Part shown: positions 31,523 to 42,155 of the stretch, piece after piece
Numbering within the stretch: position 1 is the stretch's first letter
Layout: each line of letters starts with the position of its first letter
Source: Azolla caroliniana
Taxonomy: Eukaryota > Polypodiophyta
Length of the DNA stretch: 64,000 bases
Assembly: GCA_043228905.1 (NCBI GenBank)
Contig: JBHGNT010000018.1
Location: 16,926,001 to 16,990,000, forward strand
Reading direction: 5' to 3'
The notes under the pieces: generated by a model
Told to the model about the DNA's origin: nothing
Databases searched by the model: none
Seen by the model: only the letters and a program-made list of their open reading frames with translations
Made by a program: the position numbers and the translations under genes

Positions 31523-31797
31523 TGTTAGGAATATGTCCCTCCTATGGGAGAAACCGACAGTCGATGTCATGGTGAGTCGACTGAGAGAGAGTCGACAACA
31601 TTGTAAGTGATCCAAGTCGAAGACACGACCAACTAGTCAGGTCGACCATATTGTCGACGAAACGACCGACTAGTCTGGCCAATTGGACAGTCCACACAAG
31701 TGTCGGGTGATTAACTATTATTCTTATTAGAATAATAACAAAAGTGAGAGTAGTAGGAAGTTGGAACTATATTTGTAAATAGCCCATAAAGTGTACA
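31523..31797 (+). repeat. Copia-A 3' LTR, truncated
   Basis: Starts TGTTAGGAATATG directly after the purine tract. It matches the 5' remnant through CCCATAAAGTGTA and then stops near 31797, before the TATA box, where reversed Copia-G sequence begins. Contains several GTCGAC/GTCGAA direct repeats at 31560-31680. Confidence 0.8.
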
Positions 31798-31829
31798 ATG
31801 GCGCCTCTCAACCCGCCGGCTCCTCTGTG

Positions 31830-32248
31830 TTAGTGTCGACTTCCGTTGCCCAATCGATTTGACTCCCTCGAATCGAACATTCTGAGTGAATCGACAATTT
31901 CTGATTCACTTCGACTCTTGACCGAATCGGTTGTCTCCGATTCGTTCTCGGTCGTGTTTGATTTGGCTGCCTCCAACTCGTCCTCGATCTCCAGACCCTT
32001 CACAACATCGAACCACGTCCCTGTCTTGGTCTTCTTGGCCTTGTTGGCTTTACCTTCCCCTTTTCTCGGTTGGCTTTGACTTCGGCCTCCCTTTGTGGTC
32101 ACTCCCCCTGCATTTGACAAGTTTCCACTTGTCTATTTTATTTGCACTTGTCCATCCGTCCTCGGCTTCTTCATCCGACTTGAACATTCCGACTTCAACA
32201 GTTAGTCCGAAATCGAAAATGTCATCCAATTCGGCTTTCTAGACATCA
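31830..32248 (-). pseudogene. Accessory 3' region of Copia-G (DVVKGLE peptide)
   Basis: Downstream of RNase H, in shifted frames: SDEEAEDGWTSANKIDKWKL then TKTGTWFDVVKGLEIEDELE followed by Asn/Ser/Glu-rich residues. Homologous to 2094-2386 and 55630-55830. No TG-starting LTR lies between RNase H and this region. Confidence 0.6.
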
Positions 32249-33880
32249 TCATTTCTCTCCTCCTTTCCGTTGGAGACCAAGCAGGCCTGAAAATTGCCGC
32301 AACTTGTCCAGGCTAGGAGGTTTGGTGAAGATGTCAGAAGGCTGCCTATCCGTCGGAACATACACCAATTTGACTTCACCGAAGAGGACTCGCTCTCGGA
32401 CAAAATGGTAATGCACCTCAATGTGCTTTGTCCGGGGGTGGAAGATGGGGTTCTTCGCCAGCTCGATGCTACTAAGGTTGTCGGATAAGATCATCGTCAG
32501 ATCAGACACCTCCATCTGCAGATCTTTTAATAACCGTTTAAGCCAAATGACTTCGCATGTCGCGACAGCCGCTCCTCGGTACTCGGCCTCGATGCTCGAC
32601 AGTGAAACTATCGGTTGTTTCTTAGTGCTCTAGGCGATCGCGGCACTGCCAAGTGAAAACACGAATCCGGAAGTTGACCTTCGATCGCCGACGTTTCCAG
32701 CCCAATCGACATCCGTATAGCCAACTAATTGTCCGGCTATACCGGCCCGATAAAGCAATCCCCTATCCTTAGTGCAACTAATGTATCTAAGAATTCGGTG
32801 TGCACATTGCAAGTGCCCCACGATTGGATGCGCCATGAATTGACTAATCAGTCAGACCAGATAGCTGAGGTACGGTCGGGTGATGGTCAAATATATGAGG
32901 TTTCCGACTATTTGCCGGAACCTTTTCGTGTTGCATGCTAGTCCGAGGTCGGGGCCAAGCTTCACATTCCTATCCAGAGGAGTTGAGACGGATTTGCATT
33001 CCGTCATACTGATTTTGAAGAGCATACTCAACACATAATGGTGTTGACTGCTCAGTATGCCTTATGGGGTGCGGATCACTTCGATCCCCCGAGATCCTTC
33101 ATTTCGAATGATGTCGTGAGTTCGGACTTGATGCAATCGATTTCTGCTAGGTCGGCACCGGTGATGACTAAGTCATCAACATAAAGTAAAATACTGACTG
33201 GCCCAAACCGACCTTGCCGGATGAAGAGTGAAGAATTTGACTTGGATGTTGCAAACCCCAACCGACGCAATTGTTGCGTGATCTTCGCGTTCTAGGCACA
33301 TGGGGTTTGCTTTATTGCGTAAAGGGGTGATCTTCGTGTTCCAGGCACGTGGGGTTTGCTTTATTCCATAAAGGGACTTCTTCAGTCAGTAAACAACCGA
33401 CGTGTTCATTCTGGACTGAAAATCGGAGGGTTGGACCATATACACTTGTTCCTCAAGGTCACTTTGCAGGAACACATTTTCCACATCAATCTGATGTAGA
33501 TGCCACCTCTTCGCCGCTACCACCGCAAGAAAGACACAGACGGTCATCATATTCATGACCGGCGCGAAGATCTCGTCATAATCGATTATGTGCTGCTGCG
33601 CATAGCCTTTTGCCACCAATCGGGCCTTGTACCGGTTCATGTAGCCGTCGGCATTGTATTTTACCTTTTACACCCACCAGCAAACCAATTGGCTTCAGTC
33701 CTTTCGGTACATCCACCAAATCCCATGTCTCATTTTCAATGAGTGCGTGCATCTCTTCCTCCATGGCCTTCTGCCAGATCGGATCCTTAACCGCTTCTGC
33801 ATAGCTCTCCCCTCACGCATGGCTGCCACCTTCACCATGTACGCATAATGATACTCCATATACTCGTTATATCCGTACCG
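32249..33880 (-). pseudogene. Copia-G reverse transcriptase and RNase H
   Basis: RT: MEEEMHALIENETWDLVDVP, ARLVAKGYAQQHIIDYDEIF, HLHQIDVENVFLQSDLEEQV, catalytic LLYVDDLVITG near 33180. A 30-odd-base tandem repeat near 33300-33360 (GATCTTCGTGTTC, GGCACGTGGGGTTTGC) disrupts the KSLYGLKQAP area. RNase H: HPIVGHLQCAHRILRYIS, YTDVDWAGNVGDRRSTSGF, LSSIELAKNPIFHPRTKHIE and HYHFVRERVLFGEVK. Multiple frameshifts. Confidence 0.87.
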
Positions 33881-33887
33881 AACTACA

Positions 33888-34323
33888 TGTTAACTCTTCG
33901 GGCCGGACAATGGCCTAACACAGGGTGTCTACGGGAGACACTTCACCAAAGGGTGTTACGGCAACCGGATTAGACTTCAACGCTTAATCCTACTTGATTA
34001 AGTTACTTATTATGATCGTCTTTCATAACACATGCGTAAGATATAACAATTAAGACAGAACGGCAATTAACACAGAGAGATAACAATGCTTAAGCTTTCA
34101 TTAATTAACCGCTAACTATTACATTGTATCCGGGCCTTTAAATAGGTTTCTGGTTTGTATTACAAAACGGTGCCATCCGCACCTGTTCGGGATCGGTCCG
34201 GATCCGGACCGGCATACCGTTTCCGGTCCGTCCGTCCACACTCATAGCTTAATTACAACCACATTCCTACTACTTAAATAACTCTCCGTTTCCCACTCTG
34301 GACTCCCTTGCCGGCCGGTGACA
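33888..34323 (-). repeat. Solo LTR of the Gypsy-B family
   Basis: 436-bp reversed copy of the B LTR (plus-strand ends TGTTAACTC...GGCCGGTGACA) flanked by a perfect 5-bp repeat CTACA at 33883-33887 and 34324-34328. No internal sequence, so it is the product of LTR-LTR recombination after insertion into Copia-G. Confidence 0.93.
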
Positions 34324-36022
34324 CTACATGGTGCTTTTGGCGGGTGGATCGGCGTAACTTCTGGTTTGTCAATGTCGTGGCCCTTTTGGCCTACTCGGAC
34401 TTCTCTTCCGAAGGTCCGTCTTTGTTCTCTCCGGAGTTGGACTTGCTCCAATCCGACTCTTCCCGTTCGTGCCATACTCCGCCAGCCTCTTCTTCCCTTT
34501 CTTTTTGTGCGTGAACCGTCTCCTCGGTTCCTTGCTTGGGGAGAGCATGATCGAGACTTCACTACCTGCCGGCTTGTCATCCGGTTGACCATTTTGGCTC
34601 AACTAGCCCGGATTCAATCCACTGATCCAGAGGAAAGTCGGACTATCCGGTTCGAATTCCGCAATGTTTCCTTCTGTTCCGGAGTCAGTTGCTTTGTCCA
34701 CTGCAATCGGCTCGGATTTGAGTGATGAGAAGTACCAAGATACGGATTCATCGGAGACTACATCACAGCTAACTCGGACTTTCTTCAAATGGGGGTGGTA
34801 GCACTTGTACCCCTTCTGTTCGTCGGAGTAGCCCACCAGGATGCATCTAGTTTCTTCAGCTTCTCATCTGGCACATGCACATAGGCAATGTTGAACGAAT
34901 ACCCGAAGGTGTGCCAAATTCGGCTCCTGCTCGAAATACAGTTCGTGCGGCGACACCTTTTTCCCTGAGGCAGATGTCCGATTTTGTATGTAGACGGTGG
35001 TCCGAATTGCTTCGGCCCAATAAATCCCGGGCATGCATTTCTCTACTAGCATCGCCCTTGCTGCTTCTACCAACGTCCGATTCCAATGCTCGGCCATGCC
35101 GTTCTGCTCTGGTGTGTAACTATAGGGGAGTTCTCGTCAGATTTGCTTCGTTTGTAGATAACTCGTGAAATGGCAGGAAAAGTACTCTTTTCCGCCATCT
35201 CATCTCAAACACTTGATCTTCCTTTCGGTTTTTTGTTCTACATGATTCTTGAAGTCCTAGAAGCACGAGAAGACTTCTCTCTTCTTCTTGATTAAGTAGA
35301 TCCAAGTGTGTTGGCTGAAATCGTCGATAAAGGAGACGAAATATGGACTCCCGCCAATGCTCACATTTTGAGCTCGTCCCGTCTCCCCACACATCCGAAT
35401 GGATGAGATCGAGCAAATTCCGGCTCCAATTCTTCACATTTGGGAACGGAAACCTATGTTGCTTCCCGGGCTAGCAAGATTCACATACTTGGCCTTTCTG
35501 GCCATTGAACTTCAGCAGTTCGGAAACCATGCATTCCGATTGTATCTCTTGAAGCTTCTGGAAGTTGATGTGGCCAATCTGCTTATGCCAGAGGTCGACA
35601 TTTGACTCGACCTTCTTCCCTTTCGCAAACATAGCGGTGCCTACATCATTGGTTTCGAGGATGAACAATTTTCCATCTTGGCGCCCTTGCGCGATGATCC
35701 GACCTTCCTCCTCAATGAAGCAACCGCGGTGAGTAAACCGGACCTGCATTCCTTGATCTATGATCTGGTCAACCGACACCAAGTTCTTGGTGATCATCGG
35801 GACATGCAAGAAGTTCCTCATGACCCATTTCTGGCTGACATTGGTCAAAGGGACATCTCCGATGTAATGTGGGGTGTTGTCTCCGGTTTCGACTACCCCC
35901 GTCTTCTCCGGCTTCTCCAACTTCTCAAGAAAGGAGAACCACTCATTGTGGTTCATCATATGATTTGAAGCTCCATAGTTTATGTACCAGACCTCTTCTG
36001 ACTTCGATTCAGATACTCCCAT
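34324..36022 (-). pseudogene. Copia-G protease end and integrase
   Basis: From VWYINYGASNHMMNHNEWFS (protease, catalytic D-S-G degraded to N-Y-G), VPLTNVSQKWVMRNFLHVPM, integrase zinc region DLWHKQIGHINFQKLQEIQ and KGQVCESC; core LLDLIHSDVWGDGTSS (first Asp); then after shifts MAEHWNRTLVEAARAMLVEK (Glu region), MPGIYWAEAIRTTVYIQNRT and the tail KCYHPHLKKVRVSCDVVSDE. The second Asp region is degraded. Interrupted at its tail by the solo LTR. Confidence 0.82.
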
Positions 36023-36094
36023 CTAGTTGGCCATATGCTTCATTACGAGATCTAGACCCGACTCGGCTCTCTCCAAGCTTCCGACGTAGTGCGA

Positions 36095-36970
36095 TCAGTG
36101 AAGTCTATCTGCGTCTTTCCAGCTCGATCCAGCTTTGTCTGAATCGGCTCTTTTCTTCGCACTCGCTTTCTTTGTGACCTTTCCGGCCACAGTACCAGCA
36201 TTCCATGTCGACTTTTCCTTGCCGATTTCCAGCGCCGCTTTGACTACCCCTACTTCCAAAGGGTTTGGAATTGATGTTGGCACCATCTTTGTGCCTCCTA
36301 TTCTGCTCTTGTCAGCCACCTGCATTGCGCGCCGATCCACCACAATCATGTGGCCTCTCTACTTCCGTGTACAACATCCTGTTGTCGGTGTGCGTGCTCG
36401 TCGACGCGCCCACGTGGTTCTCCTCTACAAGGGGCATCGACTGTGAGTCGAAAAACGAGGGCGTATTCTCCCTTGTACATACTGATGTCCGGATTGTTCC
36501 AAACTTCAACATTAAACCCCTGAGACAGACCTGCGCCATCTCATCTTCCTCGACGTTCACGTTAATGGAGGCAAGTGAGTCGCAGATGTCTTTGATCCGG
36601 GTCGTGTAGTTAGCCACCGACATGTCCTTCTATTGGAGATTGCTCAACTCTTGTAGGAGTTGCAGTTTCCAGGTCGTGGTGCTTGCGGCGAAGACCTTCA
36701 TTAGGTTTCCCCAAGCTTCCTTTGGCGTCTTGGCATCCCGGATATGGCTGAGCAACTAATCTCCAACACTGAACGCAAAGAAGTACATTACCCTGCTTGT
36801 CGCTTGTTCCCAAGCCGGGAAGGCCCTATGTGCCGCATCAGGTGCCGTATCGTTAGCTCCGTCGACATAACTCCAATAGCCATGCCCGATCAGGTATTGG
36901 TCCATCTTGTACGACCAGGATGCATAGTTGGATCTGTTGAGCTTCTCCGTCGGGAGCGAGCTAACCATTC
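36095..36970 (-). pseudogene. Copia-G gag
   Basis: ATG at 36968: MVSSLPTEKLNRSNYASWSY, KMDQYLIGHGYWSYVDGAND, AHRAFPAWEQATSRVMYFFA, then after a stop MSVANYTTRIKDICDSLASI, EMAQVCLRGLMLKFGTIRTS and the knuckle CWYCGRKGHKESEC (CX2CX4HX4C) near 36170-36215. Typical Copia UBN2-type capsid plus nucleocapsid. A stop (TAG) at about 36635 and a frameshift break it. Confidence 0.87.
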
Positions 36971-37062
36971 ATCGGTCCATTCTCTCCTTCTTGTTCTTTA
37001 CCAGGTGTTAGGGTTTGTCTATGAGCATCATTCGTCAGTAGTAGAGGATTCTCAACTCTCGC

Positions 37063-37545
37063 ACTCTGATACCATGTAAAAGATATTGTGCGGAAGGTAA
37101 GACAAAAAAGATATTATGCGGAAGGTAAGACAAAACTGGCTAGTCTGGAGAATAGCAAAACACATAATCGAGGTTTAATGGAAAACTTGAATACACGAGA
37201 GAGAGAGAGATAGAGAGAGAGAAAAACAGAAACTCAATTAAAAAATAATACTCTATACATACAAATGTCCTACAAAACACTTTTTATACAAGTCCTTTAA
37301 AGGACTGAGAGAAGTATTGTCATGTACTTCAATACTCATACGAGCAATTGACACTAGCTCCAAGGAATATGCCTATGTACTAGGTTCAGACCGTAAGCTC
37401 CAACAGCCTACTGATTCTCACTATTCCAGAGTACGATCCGGTTCTCCGGTCCAGCTCTAGGTTCCATATACTAATCTATCCTGACACCGATCCGGCTCTG
37501 GCTTATTCACCCAATCCAAATCCAATTGAGCTTGCCCGCTCAACA
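37063..37545 (-). repeat. Copia-G 5' LTR with primer binding site
   Basis: LTR 37075-37545 (TGTTGAGCGGGCAAGCTC...CTTTTACA on the coding strand) followed on the coding strand by TGGTATCAGAGT at 37063-37074, the initiator-Met tRNA primer site. The end has a duplicated TATTATGCGGAAGGTAAGAC unit at 37086-37130. A (GA)n stretch lies at 37197-37221. The high-coordinate end abuts the Copia-F leader. Confidence 0.9.
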
Positions 37546-37562
37546 GAAACAAATTCACATCA

Positions 37563-37869
37563 TGAATACTCAGATGGGAAGCGCTCTTCCTACGGAGAAG
37601 CTCGACAAGACAAACTTTGCATCTTGGGAATATAAAATGCGTCAATACCTTGCCGAACAAGTTTACTGGACCTATATCAAAGGAGCTCACAAAATGTAAC
37701 CCAACCCAACACACCCTGACTTCCCAACGTGGGAGCAGGCTGCAAGCCATGTGTTGCATTGCCTTGCATCATGCATACGTGATCACATGCTCAGCTATAT
37801 TCGAGAGTTGAAAACGTTGAAAGAAGATTGGGGAAATCTCAAGAATATTTTTGCGGCCAATATGACTGA
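37563..37869 (+). pseudogene. Copia-F gag, N-terminal part
   Basis: MNTQMGSALPTEKLDKTNFA, SWEYKMRQYLAEQVYWTYIK, a stop, HPDFPTWEQAASHVLHCLAS and LKTLKEDWGNLKNIFAANMT, plainly homologous to Copia-G gag in the opposite orientation. Interrupted by chromovirus-E after NMT; the gag continues at 57761 with RKLQLRQELNN. No LTR of its own precedes it, only the end of the Copia-G LTR 18 bases upstream. Confidence 0.85.
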
Positions 37870-38177
37870 TGTCATGATATGGCAAGACTGGAACCCATGA
37901 CCTTATGTTAGATGGGTTGAGCTCTTGACATTACACTATCTATTGTAATACGTAGAATATTATTTTTATTTAAATTTTATTATAGAAAATAGATTTATAT
38001 TCCAAATTTCTCTGGAACATTCTAGAAGCTTTAGGATTACTCCTAAGAACACTATAAAAGGAGGCACAAGGCATTATTTCGAACCAAATTGGTTCAACGC
38101 CAGTCTTAAGCCTCCTAGCCTTCCTTGGATATTCTTCTCACATAATATATCGTTGTCGTCATCATTTTCTCTCCCTC

Positions 38178-38246
<69 letters not shown>

Positions 38247-38327
38247 TTCTACACCCTCTATTCCTCTTAGTACAAATATTCCTCTCTTAGTACTAATTTC
38301 TTCTCTGCCTCAGTACTATTCCTGACA
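37870..38327 (+). repeat. Chromovirus-E 5' LTR
   Basis: TGTCATGATATGG...TATTCCTGACA. U3 starts with an antisense tRNA-like module (37885-37938). TATA box TATAAAA at 38053-38059. The transcribed leader carries a roughly 60-base (CT)n run at 38178-38242. Partner 57310-57759 is clearly more diverged than the LTR pairs of I and K. Confidence 0.92.
38087..38097 (+). promoter_or_regulatory. Predicted transcript start with self-primer sequence
   Basis: AATTGGTTCAA starts 34 bases after the first T of the TATA box, where the RNA 5' end is expected. It can pair over all 11 positions (9 Watson-Crick, 2 G-U) with TTGAGCCGATT at 38330-38340. Tf1 of fission yeast is known to prime reverse transcription with the first 11 nt of its own RNA. 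Confidence 0.5.
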
Positions 38328-38329
38328 GT

Positions 38330-38340
38330 TTGAGCCGATT
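38330..38340 (+). other. Candidate self-priming binding site of chromovirus-E
   Basis: TTGAGCCGATT, two bases after the 5' LTR, in the place of a primer binding site. It has no TGG start and so does not resemble a tRNA-type site, but complements the predicted 5' end of the element RNA at 38087-38097. Confidence 0.5.
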
Positions 38341-38480
38341 TTCCTCCTTCTGTCTCCTCCTTTCCTCCTCTTCCTTTTATCTTCTTACATATCCCCTTTT
38401 TCCTGGTCTTCTTTCTGGTTTCCCTCATCTTCTTACCCCTTTTTTCCCTTCATACTAATCCTCTTATCCTCCCTAGTAAA

Positions 38481-39524
38481 ATGGAAACTATTAGCGCTCA
38501 GGAATACCAATCTGTTTTCTCAGAGCTCTAGTGCTTAAAAGAGAAATTTGTAACACTAGAACAAGAAAATCACCGTTTGTTGGGGGATCTTCAACAAATA
38601 GCACTAGAAAAACAACAACAACATGGGGAGTTGACATTACGTGTACAACAAGGATCAAGCACTCAAGGGATTCACAAAGAACCCAAGATCAATCTTCCTG
38701 CAAAATTTGATGCGACCAGATCACAGTTTAGAGGTTTTCTGAATCAGGTACGTTTAGTGATTCAAATGCATCCTTCTCGATATCCCATCGATGCATCACG
38801 AGTGGGACTAGTAGGCACTCTACTTAGTGGCTCAGTATTGGCATGGTTCGCTCCGTTGTTAGAAAAGGAAACTCCATTACTAAACAATTTTAAAGAATTT
38901 ATAAGTGAGTTTAAAGCTTGTTTTGGAGATACTGACAGCATAAGGACATCAATCAACAAAATCCGACGATTACGCCAAGGTGATCGTCCAGCCTCCGCAT
39001 ACGCTGCAAATTTCGGCCTACTCGCCGACGATATCCCTTGGGATGATCAAGCATTGATGGAGTAATTTCGTTATGGTTTACGCAACGATGTCAAGGATTT
39101 ACTCTTGACCTTCCTCGAAGAGCCAAAGTCATTAACAGATGCAATTAGTCGCGCGGTGAGATGCGGCAACCGCCTTTTCGAACGACGTTCGGAATGGCAA
39201 TTCCAAATGGCGAGGGCAAGATCAAAGACCACCTACGCCTCAGTGGTAGCGAAACCTTTTCTGAGGGAGTCATATAATGCGTTTCCAGTGAATACTCCGA
39301 CTTTGATGGAGATTGACACTACACGTCGTCGCGAACCATTATCGGAAGAAGAAAAGCAGCGACGTCGAGCAAATCGACTATGTCTTTATTGCGGTGGACC
39401 AGGGCATATTGTAGTAAATTGTCCCCATAGGCCAAGAAGACAGGTAAACCAAATAGTTGCTAGTTCTAATTGTACTAAACCCGAGTCTATTTCAGTAGGA
39501 ATATCTGATAGTCCTAAACCCTAA
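38481..39524 (+). pseudogene. Chromovirus-E gag
   Basis: ATG at 38481 (METISAQEYQSVFSEL, then a TAG), coiled-coil start LEQENHRLLGDLQQIALEKQ, capsid INLPAKFDATRSQFRGFLNQ, VGLVGTLLSGSVLAWFAPLL, FKACFGDTDSIRTSINKIRR, a second TAG at 39063-39065, and the knuckle CLYCGGPGHIVVNC (CX2CX4HX4C) near 39385. This organisation is that of Sushi/Tf1-type Gag. Two amber codons and otherwise a continuous frame. A 144-base pyrimidine-rich leader precedes it. Confidence 0.87.
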
Positions 39525-39696
39525 ATCCGGTAGGAATATCTGATAGCCCAAATCTAACGAACAAATTTGATGTCCTTACTCAATTAGAAGAAGAGTTAAA
39601 TGACGAAGTCCAGCCAAAATAGGAGCAATTTGGTTGGACAACCCTAGATCTGTGTAGCCCATTAGCAGTTCCATTCCCTCTAAGCAAGTTAGCAAT

Positions 39697-40246
39697 GTGT
39701 TCGTAGCCCAAGTAACAGTTAGTACTAAAAGTACCCCTCCAGTACATGTCTTAGCACTTCTAGATTCCGGAGCTAATTCTTGCCTCATAGATAGGAATTT
39801 TGCCCAAACTCATCAGATATCTCTTAGAAAACTCCCGTGTCCAGCCTCTGTAGTAGTCATTAATGGTCGTCCCATTGATTCCGGAAATATCATAGAAGAG
39901 TCAGAGCCCGTTAATATTGTCCTAGATAATTTAGTGTGTGTAGTATCATTTAATATAATTAGTATCCCAGAACATCCCATTGTTTTAAGATTACCATGGT
40001 TCGAATTACATAACCCAGACATAGATTGGAGAACAAGAGAAATCCGGTATCGACAAGCCCGAGGATCTACTAATAAGATTGCAACCATTTCGATACATCA
40101 GTTGCGGGAAGGACACAAGGAAGAAATGTTTCTCTTCGCAATATCAGTAAAACCCTTCGATACCACTAAAGAGGAGTCCATTGTTCAACTTCCAAAGAAG
40201 TATCATCATTATGCCGATGTGTTTGATAAAGTACAAGCCAATACGC
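39697..40246 (+). pseudogene. Chromovirus-E protease
   Basis: VHVLALLDSGANSCLIDRNF with intact D-S-G active site, HPIVLRLPWFELHNPDIDWR (the Leu-rich second signature and W), and the RT leader LPKKYHHYADVFDKVQANTL. The frame runs into the inserted S-family solo LTR at 40247. Upstream, 39525-39696 is decayed linker with stops. Confidence 0.87.
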
Positions 40247-40968
40247 TGTCGTAGTGTATTCCACACACTACGTGAAAACCATAAAATAATATATCCGATT
40301 TTAGATACATATTAATAAATAAATAATATATCAAAATATTTATCACGTGCATAAGGCAGGATTCAAACCCTATACCACCACGTAGCCAAACCTCAACTTT
40401 ACCATTATGCTACCTTATCTTTAGTGTTCTACAAATAGATTTAATAACTATAAATGCTTTATTTGCGCCTACCTTTATTAAAAGGTAAATCATGCATTTT
40501 TAGAGTGCGTGAATATTTTATAGAAAAACGCAAGCAACTAAAAAGTGACTCATGCACATCTAGCGTGCATGAGCACTATATTTAGCAAATAAAAGCAAGG
40601 ATTAGAAAAGCATCACATGCACATTTAGTATGCATGAACATATTAGAAAAAAAAGCATGTAGCTATGCTTAGTCTCTCCCATCACTATATAAGGATGGGG
40701 AGCACATTGTAATATTGTTGATTATTTTTCTATAATGATCAATCAATCTAAAATATTCATGGGATTCACGAATTTGCTAAAATAATTCTCTCTTACTACC
40801 TAAATATTGACTAAATATACTAAACTCGTGGGATTCACAAGATTCTTATCTTATAACTCTTTATACCTATTCTTTACTAGCCTTATTTGTATTTTTCTTC
40901 CTCCTAGTCCAAAACCTCGGCGGTTCCCACCCGACTCACGCAACGATCCGGAGCCGAAAGGCACGACA
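40247..40968 (+). repeat. Solo LTR of family S inside chromovirus-E
   Basis: 722 bp, ends TGTCGT...ACGACA (6-bp inverted), flanked by the 4-bp repeat ACGC (40243-40246 and 40969-40972), after which the E frame resumes. TATA box CTATATAAGG near 40685. Contains an antisense tRNA-like module at 40359-40412 and several near-repeats around GCATGAGCAC/GCATGAACAT. Orientation judged from the TATA box and from the second copy, which is followed by a primer site. Confidence 0.88.
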
Positions 40969-41657
40969 ACGCTTCCTCACCATCGACCGTATGATTGCCC
41001 CATCGATTTACAACTGGGAAAAGAGCGACCATGGGGACCGATCTACAATTTGTCACCAACTGAGCTAGAAGTCCTTCGAGCCTATATAGAGGAGAATTTA
41101 GAAAATGGTTTCATTCGGCATTCGAAATCTGCAGCCGGCGCACCTATTTTCTTCGTCAAGAAAAAGGATGGATCACTTCATCTCGTTGTAGATTACCGTG
41201 GCTTGAATAAGGTCACCATCAGAAATAGGTATGCACTTCCCCTTATCTCAAGTCTTTTAGAATGGATCAATGGTGCAAGGTTCTTCACGAAGATCGACTT
41301 ACGAGGAGCATATAACCTCGTACAGATCCGACCAAGAGATGAATGGAAGACCACGTTTCGCACTAGATATGGGCACTTTGAGTATACGGTCATGCCGTTC
41401 GGCCTCACTAATGCGCTAGTAGTCTTCCAGCACATGGCAAATGATATATTCCAAGATCTCTTGGATGTTTGTTTGATCATCTATTTGGATGATCTACTAG
41501 TTTATTCGACGTGATGAGCATCATTCTCATGTACTATTAGTACTAAAACGACTTCGAGAACATGGTCTTTAGGAAAAGCTGGAAAAATGTAGTTTCGAGT
41601 GCAACCAGGTGGAATTTTTGCACTATGTCATATCCTTGGAAGGCATCTCCATGGATC
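40969..41657 (+). pseudogene. Chromovirus-E reverse transcriptase
   Basis: Starts [60 protein letters not shown], then [54 protein letters not shown] and catalytic YLDD at 41482-41493. A frameshift at about 41510 leads to [20 protein letters not shown] and SLEGISMDH, where the S2 LTR begins. RNase H is absent. RT sequence is typical of Tf1/Sushi chromoviruses. Confidence 0.88.
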
Positions 41658-41841
41658 ATATAAAATAACCGATTGAATAAATATGAAGAAAAAGTTCAAC
41701 AAATATCAAAATTTATATTACATGCCTAGGGCAAGATCCAAACCTTGTACCTCCATGTTAATAATGTGAAGCCTTACCATTACACTAACATATCATTAGT
41801 GTCAAAAAGTAAATGTCTCACATAGAAAGGTAAGTTCACAT
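41658..41841 (+). repeat. Second S-family LTR (S2), left part
   Basis: Similar to 40280-40450 of the solo LTR but lacking its first 30 or so bases. Carries the antisense tRNA-like module at 41734-41787. Interrupted by Copia-I; it continues at 47232. Confidence 0.8.
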
Positions 41842-42114
41842 TGACGGGAACTGGTCGTTCCTTATGCGCAACGCTCGGCCGCAACCGAGCTTAGAATGAT
41901 ACACAAAAAAACGGGAAATAAAACGCGACACAAAGAAGAGACGAGGTACACAGGAGGCTTACATGGAAAACCCCAAACTAGGGGAAAAAACCACGGCAGC
42001 CCACAAGCTGCAAACTATCACTATGATGGAATGTACAACAATGAGTTCATTGAGGCACCGACCTCGCGCTCACAGATCTTCGCCACAGGCGGCGGTTACA
42101 ACAAAGGCAACGAC

Positions 42115-42155
<41 letters not shown>

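Larger units (their letters stand above)
2645..31797 (+). mobile_element. Copia-A, host of the left-hand nest
   Basis: A Ty1/Copia element on the plus strand, split into pieces. Parts: truncated 5' LTR (2645-3067), gag (3104-3545), protease start (3548-3733), protease end and integrase (25892-26985), RT (26986-28326), RNase H end (31350-31509), purine tract and truncated 3' LTR (31523-31797). Gypsy-B interrupts it within the protease and Copia-H within RNase H. The two LTR remnants share the stretch ending GAACTATATTTGTAAATAG followed by CCCATAAAGTGTA, which ties the ends together. Heavily decayed and the oldest layer of this nest. Confidence 0.8.
31798..37545 (-). mobile_element. Copia-G, reversed, 3' end truncated
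   Basis: Order on the minus strand: 5' LTR (37075-37545), primer site, gag, protease, integrase, RT, RNase H, DVVKGLE accessory region; the 3' LTR is missing at the junction with LTR-A near 31797. A Gypsy-B-type solo LTR interrupts it at 33888-34323. Same family as R1 and J by RT and accessory peptide; its LTR type recurs at 60769-61192. Confidence 0.85.

Noticed and set aside
37086-37130. CRISPR-like or satellite array from repeated units
   Set aside because: Only two copies of a short unit at an LTR end; a local duplication. No array of spaced repeats exists anywhere in the window.
3729-37869. Shared ACTGA flanks of Gypsy-B and chromovirus-E as a common target site
   Set aside because: Five bases match by chance; the surrounding sequences are unrelated and the E right flank (GCTAC) does not match.
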